Origin: CAYIRQ01 sp964365905
GTDB lineage: Bacteria; Patescibacteriota; Gracilibacteria; Peribacterales; Peribacteraceae
Assembly (NCBI GenBank): GCA_964365905.1
Contig: CAYIRQ010000058.1
Span: 1 to 9,477 of the forward strand
DNA length: 9,477 nucleotides
Direction of reading: 5' to 3'
Part shown: piece after piece, positions 1 through 5,887 of the stretch
Layout: each line of letters starts with the position of its first letter
How positions within the stretch are numbered: the stretch's first letter is position 1
Made by a program: the position numbers and the translations under genes
Notes under the pieces: generated by a model
The model's database searches: none
What the model was told of the DNA's origin: nothing
What the model saw: only the letters and a program-made list of their open reading frames with translations

Positions 1-2
1 TT

Positions 3-197
3 TGGCTTCAAACTACGCTTTCTCCGTTGGGGACGCAAAGCGGATATGCCAGAAAGGTGATTGATTCCAGTGAAAACCTGAAGTCCTTACGACAGAAAAT
101 GAGCAAGAGAGAAGGCCGAGCAAAAATAAGCTACTCTCTGGTGCCAAAAGGAGCTTTCTGGATCGCATCGACGTCACGTTCTGCGGTAAGTGTATAA
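3..197 (+). CDS. 3' end of an unidentified gene (partial at window edge)
   Basis: The frame starting at base 3 is open from the window edge to a TAA at 195-197, about 64 codons. It reads like the C-terminal end of a protein, with a basic stretch (SLRQKMSKREGRAKISYS) followed by VPKGAFWIAS. I recognise no family. The stop codon lies inside the TATAAT box proposed for the next gene, which would be a compact arrangement. Frame 1 also stays open from the edge to a TGA at 58-60, but is much shorter. An antisense frame is open across the same bases, so openness alone is weak evidence. The call rests on length and protein-like composition only; it could be non-coding. Confidence 0.35.
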   Translation, partial: WLQTTLSPLGTQSGYARKVIDSSENLKSLRQKMSKREGRAKISYSLVPKGAFWIASTSRSAVSV

Positions 198-198
198 T
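193..198 (+). promoter_or_regulatory. -10 box of the lipoprotein gene, set for a leaderless mRNA
   Basis: A perfect TATAAT lies at 193-198 and the ATG of the next gene begins at 206, only seven bases later. Transcription normally starts about seven bases after the -10 box, so the mRNA would begin at or next to the A of the ATG. No ribosome-binding site is present between them. The best -35 candidate, TCGACG at 168-173 with a 19-bp spacer, is poor. Confidence 0.5.
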
Positions 199-205
199 CT
201 CATGT

Positions 206-640
206 ATGAAAAAAATCTTTCTAGTGGCCACTCTTCTTCTCACGGGGTGTTTCTTAAATCAGCAGCCAAATGAAGAGTTCAGCATGAATTTAGAGTGTGA
301 AAAGTTGAAAGATTCCATCCAGTTTAATTCTGATAATTACAGCGCGAACTCTGGTGTAATAATAAGCAAAGTACAAAAAGTGTTCTATAGTCCAAAGGCA
401 AGAAAGTGCCTGTATGTAAGTGTCTCTGCAATTGATTTGAATGCACCGAATGATCTAATAGCTCTCACTGAAAAGGATTATCAACATGGGGCACGATGGA
501 AACTGAGAACAATATCAGGCGAATTGATCGAAGACTTGCTTACAAGAGTCACTGATGAGCCATTGTATGTGCTAGGACTTAAGCCTCAACATGAGGGCTC
601 ATATGAGGACTTTGTTAAATTACAAAAAGAGTGGGAATAA
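206..640 (+). CDS. Small predicted lipoprotein, function unknown
   Basis: A 144-residue protein. The N-terminus MKKIFLVATLLLTGCFLNQQ is a textbook lipoprotein signal: two lysines, a hydrophobic stretch, and a lipobox LLTGC with the modified cysteine near residue 15. After signal peptidase II cleavage a soluble domain of about 130 residues would be anchored at the outer face of the membrane. That domain has a second and third cysteine (in LECEK and ARKCLY) that could pair. I recognise no family. The gene is AT-rich: bases 301-360 are 21/60 G+C, against 37/60 for bases 1201-1260 in the neighbouring nuclease gene, which suggests a different origin. The ATG is chosen because the signal sequence starts there. 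No Shine-Dalgarno sequence precedes it. The lipoprotein call is firm; the role is unknown. Confidence 0.8.
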   Translation: MKKIFLVATLLLTGCFLNQQPNEEFSMNLECEKLKDSIQFNSDNYSANSGVIISKVQKVFYSPKARKCLYVSVSAIDLNAPNDLIALTEKDYQHGARWKLRTISGELIEDLLTRVTDEPLYVLGLKPQHEGSYEDFVKLQKEWE

Positions 641-707
641 CCTAAATTCGAATACATAAACAGCGAAGTGTACAGGGTCGAAAGAGCTATGCACACGCGC
701 CTCAAGA

Positions 708-734
708 AGTGAAAAAGGTATCTGTCCCCTTTTT
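708..734. repeat. Interspersed repeat copy A, AAAAAGG...CCTTTTT element
   Basis: The core AGTGAAAAAGGTATCTGTC (708-726) recurs with one mismatch at 2785-2803 on the same strand. Copy A continues into CCCCTTTTT, so that AAAAAGG (712-718) and CCTTTTT (728-734) form an inverted repeat around a 9-base centre. Short elements of this look are scattered in many environmental bacterial genomes, but I cannot identify the family from sequence alone. It lies in the 160-bp gap between the lipoprotein and nuclease genes, in which I otherwise see only a possible promoter. Confidence 0.6.
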
Positions 735-764
735 CCCGCACTATATTGGATACGAGATCGTTGA

Positions 765-770
765 TAGAAT
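765..770 (+). promoter_or_regulatory. Possible extended -10 box for the DUF262 nuclease gene
   Basis: TAGAAT at 765-770 is preceded by TGA (762-764), an extended -10 arrangement. The expected start of transcription would be near 777, leaving a C-rich leader of about 24 bases before the ATG at 801. There is no convincing -35 box at the normal distance (TATATT at 742-747). Confidence 0.3.
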
Positions 771-800
771 GCGTCCCAATCCCACTGACACCCCCACCCT

Positions 801-2588
801 ATGTCACAGCAATACGAAGTGAATCAGCATCACATTGAAACGATTCTCAATTGGGTCGCCGTGAAGGAGATCGCCATTCCCGAAATCCAGCGACCGTTCG
901 TATGGGATGCATCCCAAGTGCGCGACCTGATGGACTCGCTCTACAAAGGCTACCCCGTCGGGTATCTGATCGGCTGGCGCAATCCCTCCGTGCGCCTGAA
1001 GGACGGGACGCTCTCGCAGGGGAAGAAAATCCTCATCGACGGGCAGCAGCGCGTGACCGCCCTCACAGCCGCGATTCTCGGGCAGGAAGTCGTGGACAAG
1101 GACTACCGCAAAATCCGCATCCGCATCGCCTTCCATCCACTGCAGGAGATTTTCGAGGTCACGAACCCCGCCATCGAGAAGAACGGGGGATGGCTGCCCG
1201 ACATCGCGGAAGTCGTGCGCTCGACTTCCTCGCTCAAACTCATCCGCGACTCCTGCGCGAAGAACCACGACGCCACCGAGGAGCGCGTGGAGACCGCGTT
1301 GGAACGATTGCGGCAGATTCCCAAGAAACAGATCGGCTTCATCGAACTCTCCCACGGTCTCGACATTGCGACCGTCACGGAGATTTTCATTCGTATCAAC
1401 CGCGAGGGTGTGGTGTTGAGCCAAGCGGATTTCGCCATGTCGAAGATCGCGGCCAGAGGGGAGTTCGGGGCGAATCTCCGCAAGTGCATCGACTACTTCT
1501 GCCACCTGATCGCGCAGCCCGATTTCTACGCGCACATCGCGGAAGTGGACAAGGAATTCGGGAAGACGCCCTACTTGCAGCAAATGGCATGGGTGAAGAA
1601 TCTCACGGACGACATCTATGAGCCATCGTATAGCGATGTATTGCGCGTCGCCTTCACAACGGTTTTCAACCGAGGGAAATTGCAGGACTTGGTGAGCCTC
1701 CTGTCCGGCCGCAACTTCGAGACACGCACCTACGAAGATCAGATCGCGGAGGAGTCCTTCAAGAAGTTGGAAGACGGCATTTTGCGCTTCATCAAGAAGA
1801 CGCACTATGAACGCTTCCTCATGATCGTGCAGTCGGCGGGATTCACGTTCGCCGAACTTTTGAACTCGAAGAACGTCCTGAACTTCGCCTATATCTTATA
1901 TCTGAAATTGGTCGAGCAGGGCGAAGACCCCGCCAGAATCGAGTCCTACGTCCGGCGATGGCTTGTCATGTCCATCCTCACCGAACGCTATTCCAGTTCC
2001 ATCGAATCGCAATTTGAGGAGGACACGCGGGAACTTGCAGAGCATCCGTGCGGCGACGTGTTGAAGGGCATAGAGGATACGCAACTCTCCGATTCCTTCT
2101 GGACGAATACGCTCGTAGACCGCCTCATCAACGCGTCGAACAAAAGCCCGCTTATCAAGCTACTCTTCGCCGCCCAAGTGCAATCGAACGATAAGGGATT
2201 CCTGTCGAGCGACATCAGCGTCCGAGACATGATCACGCATAGCGGCGACATCCATCATTTGTTCCCACAGAACTACCTCAAAAAGAACGCGAAGTCTCGC
2301 AGCGAATACAATCAGATCGCCAATTTCGTCTACACGCAGACCGAGATCAACATCCGCATCGGCGACAAGGCTCCCAAGGCATACTTCGGGGAGATCGTGG
2401 AGCAATGCCACGGCGGAAGGCTCCGCTATGGCGGCATCAAGGATATGAACGATCTGCGGGAGAACCTTCGGCAGAACTGTATCCCTGAATCCGTCATGGA
2501 CATGGAAGCCGACCACTATACGGAGTTCTTGGATGCCAGACGGCAAATGATCGCGGCGCGGTTGCGAACGTATTACGGGAGCCTTTAA
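801..2588 (+). CDS. DUF262/DUF1524 (GmrSD-like) restriction nuclease
   Basis: A 595-residue protein of the GmrSD/DUF262 class, members of which cut foreign DNA (GmrSD and BrxU act on modified phage DNA using NTP). The N-terminal DUF262 domain shows IPEIQRPFVW (26-35), a DSLYKGYPVG block (45-54), the hallmark DGQQR (80-84), and FIRINREG...LSQADF (196-211). After a helical middle region, the C-terminal DUF1524-type HNH nuclease shows GDIHHLFPQNYLKK (482-495), YNQIANF (503-509) and NIRIGDKAP (517-525). All expected motifs are present, so it appears intact and full length. The ATG gives an N-terminus normal for the family; the leader is C-rich and has no Shine-Dalgarno sequence. The gene stands alone, with no methyltransferase or other defence gene in the window, consistent with a stand-alone type IV-like enzyme. 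It is clearly more GC-rich than its neighbours and bracketed by direct repeats, suggesting acquisition. The family call is firm; the target DNA is unknown. Confidence 0.9.
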   Translation: MSQQYEVNQHHIETILNWVAVKEIAIPEIQRPFVWDASQVRDLMDSLYKGYPVGYLIGWRNPSVRLKDGTLSQGKKILIDGQQRVTALTAAILGQEVVDKDYRKIRIRIAFHPLQEIFEVTNPAIEKNGGWLPDIAEVVRSTSSLKLIRDSCAKNHDATEERVETALERLRQIPKKQIGFIELSHGLDIATVTEIFIRINREGVVLSQADFAMSKIAARGEFGANLRKCIDYFCHLIAQPDFYAHIAEVDKEFGKTPYLQQMAWVKNLTDDIYEPSYSDVLRVAFTTVFNRGKLQDLVSLLSGRNFETRTYEDQIAEESFKKLEDGILRFIKKTHYERFLMIVQSAGFTFAELLNSKNVLNFAYILYLKLVEQGEDPARIESYVRRWLVMSILTERYSSSIESQFEEDTRELAEHPCGDVLKGIEDTQLSDSFWTNTLVDRLINASNKSPLIKLLFAAQVQSNDKGFLSSDISVRDMITHSGDIHHLFPQNYLKKNAKSRSEYNQIANFVYTQTEINIRIGDKAPKAYFGEIVEQCHGGRLRYGGIKDMNDLRENLRQNCIPESVMDMEADHYTEFLDARRQMIAARLRTYYGSL

Positions 2589-2784
2589 ACTTCTTATCAG
2601 AAGACTGCGTAACAGACTCCCGGCTGCTCGTTTATTTTCGTTCTATGGCGCTGAGCCACGTTCCGTGTGCCTGTGACCGCAGCCGCCGGACGAACGACAA
2701 AGGAAGACGGCTTTTTAGGCGAATACGACGGTGGTCCGTCCGGCGACACGCCGGGACCGGCGCGGAGGCCGTTGCCGAGAACCG
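2589..2784. other. GC-rich non-coding spacer with competing hairpins
   Basis: I see no convincing gene between the nuclease stop and repeat copy B. The open frame from 2645 lacks protein-like composition and runs through the repeat. The stretch holds a strong hairpin: CCGGCG (2740-2745), loop ACA, CGCCGG (2749-2754), extended across a bulge by GGTC (2733-2736) with GACC (2755-2758). The left arm, as CGTCCGGCG (2737-2745), is also an exact inverted match to CGCCGGACG (2684-2692), so two alternative stems compete. No T-run follows, so it is not a standard terminator. Confidence 0.4.
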
Positions 2785-2803
2785 AGTGAAAAAGGTACCT
2801 GTC
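2785..2803. repeat. Interspersed repeat copy B, direct repeat of 708-726
   Basis: AGTGAAAAAGGTACCTGTC differs at one base from copy A (C in place of T at 2798). The right half of the inverted element seen in copy A is degraded here (ATCATTTTG instead of CCCTTTTT). It lies 13 bases beyond the stop codon of the AT-rich membrane-protein gene, and the sequence changes from GC-rich to AT-rich at about this point. Confidence 0.6.
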
Positions 2804-2816
2804 ATCATTTTGTTCA

Positions 2817-3740
2817 TTATTTACGAAACATTTCTAAAAAACGATAGTATCTTTCGCGTACAGACATAAATCCAATGATGCAAATCCCATATATGAGTAA
2901 TAATGCGACTGATTTTTGAATAAAATTTGTTCTTTCAATTTCTGTTAATTCAATTATTACCCTAGCGCGAATAACAATCTCATCTTCCGGCAAAGTTATT
3001 TGAACGGAAAAACCATCCTCATACGGGACTGTGTTTTCTTCAGGGTATCTTTGATTGTCACCAATAACCACTTCTTGCTTCTCAGGATCAAAACCTAACG
3101 ATAATTTTTTGTTAGGTCCTGCAACTTGATCAAAAGTTAAATCCCAACTTGGAAACTCAAAAGCTCCTACCTCGTTAATACCTCTTATCAAATCAGCATC
3201 TAGAACCCAAAATCGTAATCCGATTCTTGTCACAAAATTTTCAAAATCGATATCCCAAATACAGAATTTCTTTCCATTCTCTATTCTTAAAAAATGCTTA
3301 TCTTCCTCCTTAAGATATCCAATCTGCTCAAGATCGAAGACTCTTTTCCTCGCAAAGATAATGCTAACAACACTTCCACTTAAAGTGTACGTCTTACTCT
3401 GATCGACAGCATTCTCCATATAGCTCTTCGAAAAATAACAAACCTCCTTTTCAAATATATTTGGTGGAATTTTGAAAAGCGTACTCCAAGATTGCAGTGC
3501 AGGAATAAAATTTTTCCCGTAACCACTAGAGTTTTCATTCACTAAAGACCATCCGGAGCTGGTTCTTTTAATGTCAAGTTTGTTCACCAAGAATTCTGTG
3601 TCAGACAATGGAGGAGTGACTACGTAAAAAATTAAAAAGGGAATCACTAGGAAAATTCCAAAAGCTACAAAAAACTTGATCAATTTTCGAGTGACAATAT
3701 CAACTCTCCGGTTCCCGAATAAATAGCCATTTCTCATCAT
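2817..3740 (-). CDS. Unknown two-helix membrane protein, AT-rich
   Basis: A 307-residue protein that I do not recognise. It has a basic N-terminus (GNRRVDIVTRKLIK), a transmembrane helix at about 21-41, a long soluble domain (about 42-270) rich in aromatic and charged residues, a second helix at about 275-294 (SVALLLIYGICIIGFMSV), and a short basic tail (RERYYRFLEMFRK). Basic residues at both ends predict both termini in the cytoplasm and the large domain outside. The gene is strikingly AT-rich: bases 3241-3300 are 16/60 G+C. The start is ATG at 3740, with a second ATG directly after it; a later start would damage the first helix. It begins three bases past the T-run of the groEL terminator and has no visible promoter or Shine-Dalgarno sequence, so it may depend on read-through. 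The composition suggests transfer. That it is a real gene is likely; the function is unknown. Confidence 0.75.
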   Translation of the reverse strand: MMRNGYLFGNRRVDIVTRKLIKFFVAFGIFLVIPFLIFYVVTPPLSDTEFLVNKLDIKRTSSGWSLVNENSSGYGKNFIPALQSWSTLFKIPPNIFEKEVCYFSKSYMENAVDQSKTYTLSGSVVSIIFARKRVFDLEQIGYLKEEDKHFLRIENGKKFCIWDIDFENFVTRIGLRFWVLDADLIRGINEVGAFEFPSWDLTFDQVAGPNKKLSLGFDPEKQEVVIGDNQRYPEENTVPYEDGFSVQITLPEDEIVIRARVIIELTEIERTNFIQKSVALLLIYGICIIGFMSVRERYYRFLEMFRK

Positions 3741-3743
3741 TTG

Positions 3744-3765
3744 AAAACCCCCGCTTTCGCGGGGG
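3744..3765 (-). terminator. Rho-independent terminator of groESL
   Basis: On the minus strand, CCCCCGC pairs with GCGGGGG around a GAAA (GNRA) tetraloop (3748-3765), followed by TTTT (3744-3747). It starts ten bases after the groEL stop codon. The T-run is short but the seven-pair GC stem is very stable. On the + strand the stem is preceded by AAAA and followed by CCTTT, so it would be a weaker terminator in that direction. Confidence 0.85.
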
Positions 3766-3775
3766 CCTTTAGGAA

Positions 3776-5413
3776 CTAGAAGTCTTCACCCATCCCTCCC
3801 CCTCCCGGCATCGCCGACGCTTTCTCTTTCTCAGGGATCTCGGTGATTGCGACTTCGAGCGTGAGGAACATCGCGGCGACGGAGGCGGCATTCTCGAGTG
3901 CGGAGCGCGTGACCTTCTTCGGATCAATGATCATCGCGGCGACGAGATCTTCGAATTTCCCCGTGAGCGCGTTGTAGCCAGTATTTCCCTTGCATTCCAT
4001 CTTCACCTTTTCCACAATCACCTTTCCCTCAGCGCCGGAGTTCAGGGCAATGCGCTCGGTGGGAGCCGTGAGCGCCTTTCGCACGATCTCGACGCCGATC
4101 TTTTCGTCGTCATTATCAAACTTGATCTTTTCGAGACTGGAGAGTGCGCGGATGTAGGCCGTGCCTCCTCCCGGCACAATCCCCTCTTCCGCCGCCGCAC
4201 GTGTGGCAGAGAGCGCGTCTTCGACGCGGTGCTGCTTCTCCTTTTGCTCAACTTCGGTCGCGGCGCCGACTTTGATCACCGCAACTCCTCCCGAGAGCTT
4301 CGCGAGACGCTCCTGAAGTTTCTCCTTGTCATAGTCCGACTTCGTCGCATCAAGCTGTACCTTGATTTCGGAGACTCTTGCCTCGATGTCCTTCTTCTCG
4401 CCTCCGCCATCCACAATGAGCGTCGTGTCCTTCGTCGCAACGACCCTGCGGGCTTTTCCGAGATCCTCGATCGTCGCACTCTCGAGCTTGAGCCCCACTT
4501 CCTCGGAGATGAAGCGTCCACCCGTGATTGCCGCAATGTCTTTGAGAAAATCCTTCCTGCGATCCCCAAAGGCAGGAGCCTTGATCGCGAGCGCCGAGAA
4601 CGTGCCGCGGAGTTTATTGACGACCAAGGTCGCGAGCGCCTCGCCCTCGACGTTTTCTGAAATAATCACAAGCTCCTTCTTCCCGCGCTGCGCGAGAGCT
4701 TCGAGGAGCGGGAGAATCTCCTGGATCGAGCCGATTTTCTTATCGGTAATAAGGATGTAGGGATGTTCGTAAACAGCCTCCATCCGGGCAGGATCCGTCA
4801 CGAAGTACGGGGAAATGTAGCCGTTATCGAACTGCATCCCTTCGACGTACTCCTTCTCGAGCCCGAGCGTCTGACCAGCTTCGACCGTCACGACGCCGTC
4901 CTTTCCGACCTGATCGATCACTTCCGCGATCACCGTGCCAATCTCCGGGTCCTGCGCGGAGATCGTTGCGACCGCCGCGTACTCCTCCTTCTTACTCACG
5001 TCCTTCTTGATCTCCTCGAGGAACTTTGTCACCGCGGCGACGGCCTTCATGATCCCGTTCTTCATGCTGATCGCGTTCGCGCCGGACCGGAGCAGATGCT
5101 TCACGCCTTCCTCCATCATTGCGTGCGCAAGAACCGTGGCCGTCGTCGTTCCATCACCTGCTGCGTCATTCGTCTTCGTTGCGGCTTCCTTCACGAGCTG
5201 CGCGCCCATGTTCTCAAACGGATCCTTGAGCTCGACTTCTTTTGCGACGGAAACACCGTCTTTGGTAATGGTCGGACCGCCGTACTTCTTCTCAATGAGG
5301 ACATTGCGGCCGTGCGGACCCATGGTCGCGCGCACCGCTTCTGCGAGTCTCGTGACACCGCGGAGGATGCGCTCGCGGGCGTCAACGCTGAAGATGATTT
5401 GCTTGGCAGACAT
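3776..5413 (-). CDS. groEL: Chaperonin GroEL (Hsp60)
   Basis: A 545-residue ATP-dependent chaperonin subunit that forms double seven-membered rings and folds proteins in the cytoplasm with GroES. The match is end to end: TITKDGVSVA (48-57) with the catalytic Asp52, the nucleotide-binding GDGTTTATVLA (86-96) with Asp87, the apical-domain segment around EYVEGMQFDNGYISPYF, and the equatorial RVEDALSATRAAAEEGIVPGGG containing the Asp398 equivalent. The length is typical. The C-terminus ends in MPGGGGMGEDF, a single short glycine/methionine segment instead of the several GGM repeats of E. coli. The ATG at 5413 fits family starts. It is preceded by a pyrimidine-rich stretch (17 of 20 bases) without a Shine-Dalgarno sequence. 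It is the second gene of the groES-groEL operon, 56 bases after groES, and would be controlled by the CIRCE promoter upstream of groES. Confidence 0.98.
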   Translation of the reverse strand: MSAKQIIFSVDARERILRGVTRLAEAVRATMGPHGRNVLIEKKYGGPTITKDGVSVAKEVELKDPFENMGAQLVKEAATKTNDAAGDGTTTATVLAHAMMEEGVKHLLRSGANAISMKNGIMKAVAAVTKFLEEIKKDVSKKEEYAAVATISAQDPEIGTVIAEVIDQVGKDGVVTVEAGQTLGLEKEYVEGMQFDNGYISPYFVTDPARMEAVYEHPYILITDKKIGSIQEILPLLEALAQRGKKELVIISENVEGEALATLVVNKLRGTFSALAIKAPAFGDRRKDFLKDIAAITGGRFISEEVGLKLESATIEDLGKARRVVATKDTTLIVDGGGEKKDIEARVSEIKVQLDATKSDYDKEKLQERLAKLSGGVAVIKVGAATEVEQKEKQHRVEDALSATRAAAEEGIVPGGGTAYIRALSSLEKIKFDNDDEKIGVEIVRKALTAPTERIALNSGAEGKVIVEKVKMECKGNTGYNALTGKFEDLVAAMIIDPKKVTRSALENAASVAAMFLTLEVAITEIPEKEKASAMPGGGGMGEDF

Positions 5414-5430
5414 GAGACGAGGGGGAAGTT

Positions 5431-5472
5431 AGAATTAAGAATTAAGAATTAGGAATTAGGAATTAGGAATTA
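5431..5472. repeat. Heptamer tandem repeat between groES and groEL
   Basis: Six consecutive 7-bp units without interruption: three AGAATTA (5431-5451) followed by three GGAATTA (5452-5472). On the transcribed strand the units read TAATTCC then TAATTCT. The first supplies the groES stop codon (TAA at 5470-5472), and the last ends 17 bases before the groEL ATG. Because the unit length is not a multiple of three, TAA recurs in all three reading frames. Confidence 0.9.
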
Positions 5473-5799
5473 CTTCACAATGCCGAGAACGGAGTCGAGA
5501 TGAAGGATTTTGACTTCGATGTCTTTGCCATCCTTGCTCTTCAGTTTCACATCGTCTCCGGCATATTTTCCGAAAAGCACACGGTCACCGACCTTGAGGA
5601 ATTCCGAAGGATTCGCACAGTCTTTTCCCACCCCACCTTTGCCGAGCGCAAGGACAACGCCTTCCTGCGGCTTTTCACCGGATGCGGTATCGGGGATGAC
5701 AATGCCGGAAGCCGTGACCTGCTCTTTTTCAAGAGGCTGGACGACGACGCGGTCGCCGATGGGCTGAATGAAGACCGCGAGTTGAACGGGTTGTGTCAT
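5470..5799 (-). CDS. groES: Co-chaperonin GroES (Hsp10)
   Basis: The 109-residue lid of the GroEL folding chamber; seven copies cap one GroEL ring. The family opening FIQPIGDRVVVQPLE, the mobile-loop region around TASGIVIPDTASGEKPQEG that contacts GroEL, the GKYAGDDVKL block and the closing LHLDSVLGIVK are all present. I chose the ATG at 5799. A GTG at 5835 is in frame and would add 12 residues, but it lies within the CIRCE arm at the predicted transcription start and adds sequence not found in GroES. Even from 5799 there is a short extension (MTQPVQLAV) before the usual start. The 20 bases before the ATG are 19/20 pyrimidines and contain no Shine-Dalgarno sequence. groEL follows 56 bases later in one operon. 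Expression should be heat-inducible through HrcA. Confidence 0.96.
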   Translation of the reverse strand: MTQPVQLAVFIQPIGDRVVVQPLEKEQVTASGIVIPDTASGEKPQEGVVLALGKGGVGKDCANPSEFLKVGDRVLFGKYAGDDVKLKSKDGKDIEVKILHLDSVLGIVK

Positions 5800-5828
5800 G
5801 GAGAAGGAAGAGAAATGGGTATCAAAAT

Positions 5829-5855
5829 TTAGCACTCAGGATTCTAGAGTGCTAA
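5829..5855. promoter_or_regulatory. CIRCE operator (HrcA-binding site) of groESL
   Basis: TTAGCACTC (5829-5837), nine bases, then GAGTGCTAA (5847-5855): an exact match to the CIRCE consensus and a perfect 9-bp inverted repeat. CIRCE is the binding site of the heat-shock repressor HrcA. The 9-base spacer contains the -10 box of the groES promoter, so bound HrcA would block RNA polymerase. hrcA itself is not in this window. Confidence 0.97.
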
Positions 5856-5870
5856 AAATAGCACCGTCAA
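5841..5870 (-). promoter_or_regulatory. Sigma-70-type promoter of groESL
   Basis: On the minus strand TTGACG (5865-5870) and TAGAAT (5841-5846) are separated by 18 bases. The predicted start is near 5834, giving a leader of about 35 bases before the groES ATG at 5799. The -10 box lies in the spacer of the perfect CIRCE, and the -35 box lies in the left part of the degenerate one. Confidence 0.8.
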
Positions 5871-5884
5871 GGGGGGAGTGCCAG
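5858..5884. promoter_or_regulatory. Second, degenerate CIRCE-like site
   Basis: ATAGCACCG (5858-5866) matches the left CIRCE arm at 6 of 9 bases and GAGTGCCAG (5876-5884) matches the right arm at 7 of 9. They are separated by exactly nine bases, as in true CIRCE. The site begins two bases after the perfect CIRCE, covers the -35 box, and would allow two HrcA dimers side by side. Binding is an inference. Confidence 0.45.
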
Positions 5885-5887
5885 TTT

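Noticed and set aside
13..243. Minus-strand open frame of 76 codons overlapping the lipoprotein start
   Set aside because: It begins inside the lipoprotein signal-peptide region and has no family features; the + strand frame there is clearly real from 206.
804..1805. Minus-strand open frame of 333 codons opposite the nuclease gene
   Set aside because: A shadow of a GC-rich coding sequence; the opposite strand carries all DUF262 motifs in the correct order.
2590..2603. CTTCT-TATC-AGAAG hairpin just after the nuclease stop, as a terminator
   Set aside because: Only five pairs and no T-run follows.
2645..2869. Open frame of 74 codons after the nuclease gene
   Set aside because: Arg-rich composition, runs through repeat copy B and into the end of the opposite gene; no start signal.
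4763..5452. Plus-strand open frame of 229 codons opposite groEL
   Set aside because: Antisense shadow of groEL with low-complexity Arg/His/Leu composition.
5431..5472. Heptamer array as a CRISPR
   Set aside because: Units are 7 bp, contiguous and have no unique spacers.
5800..5835. Upstream GTG start for groES adding 12 residues
   Set aside because: It lies in the CIRCE arm at the predicted transcription start and the added residues are not part of GroES; the ATG at 5799 fits better.
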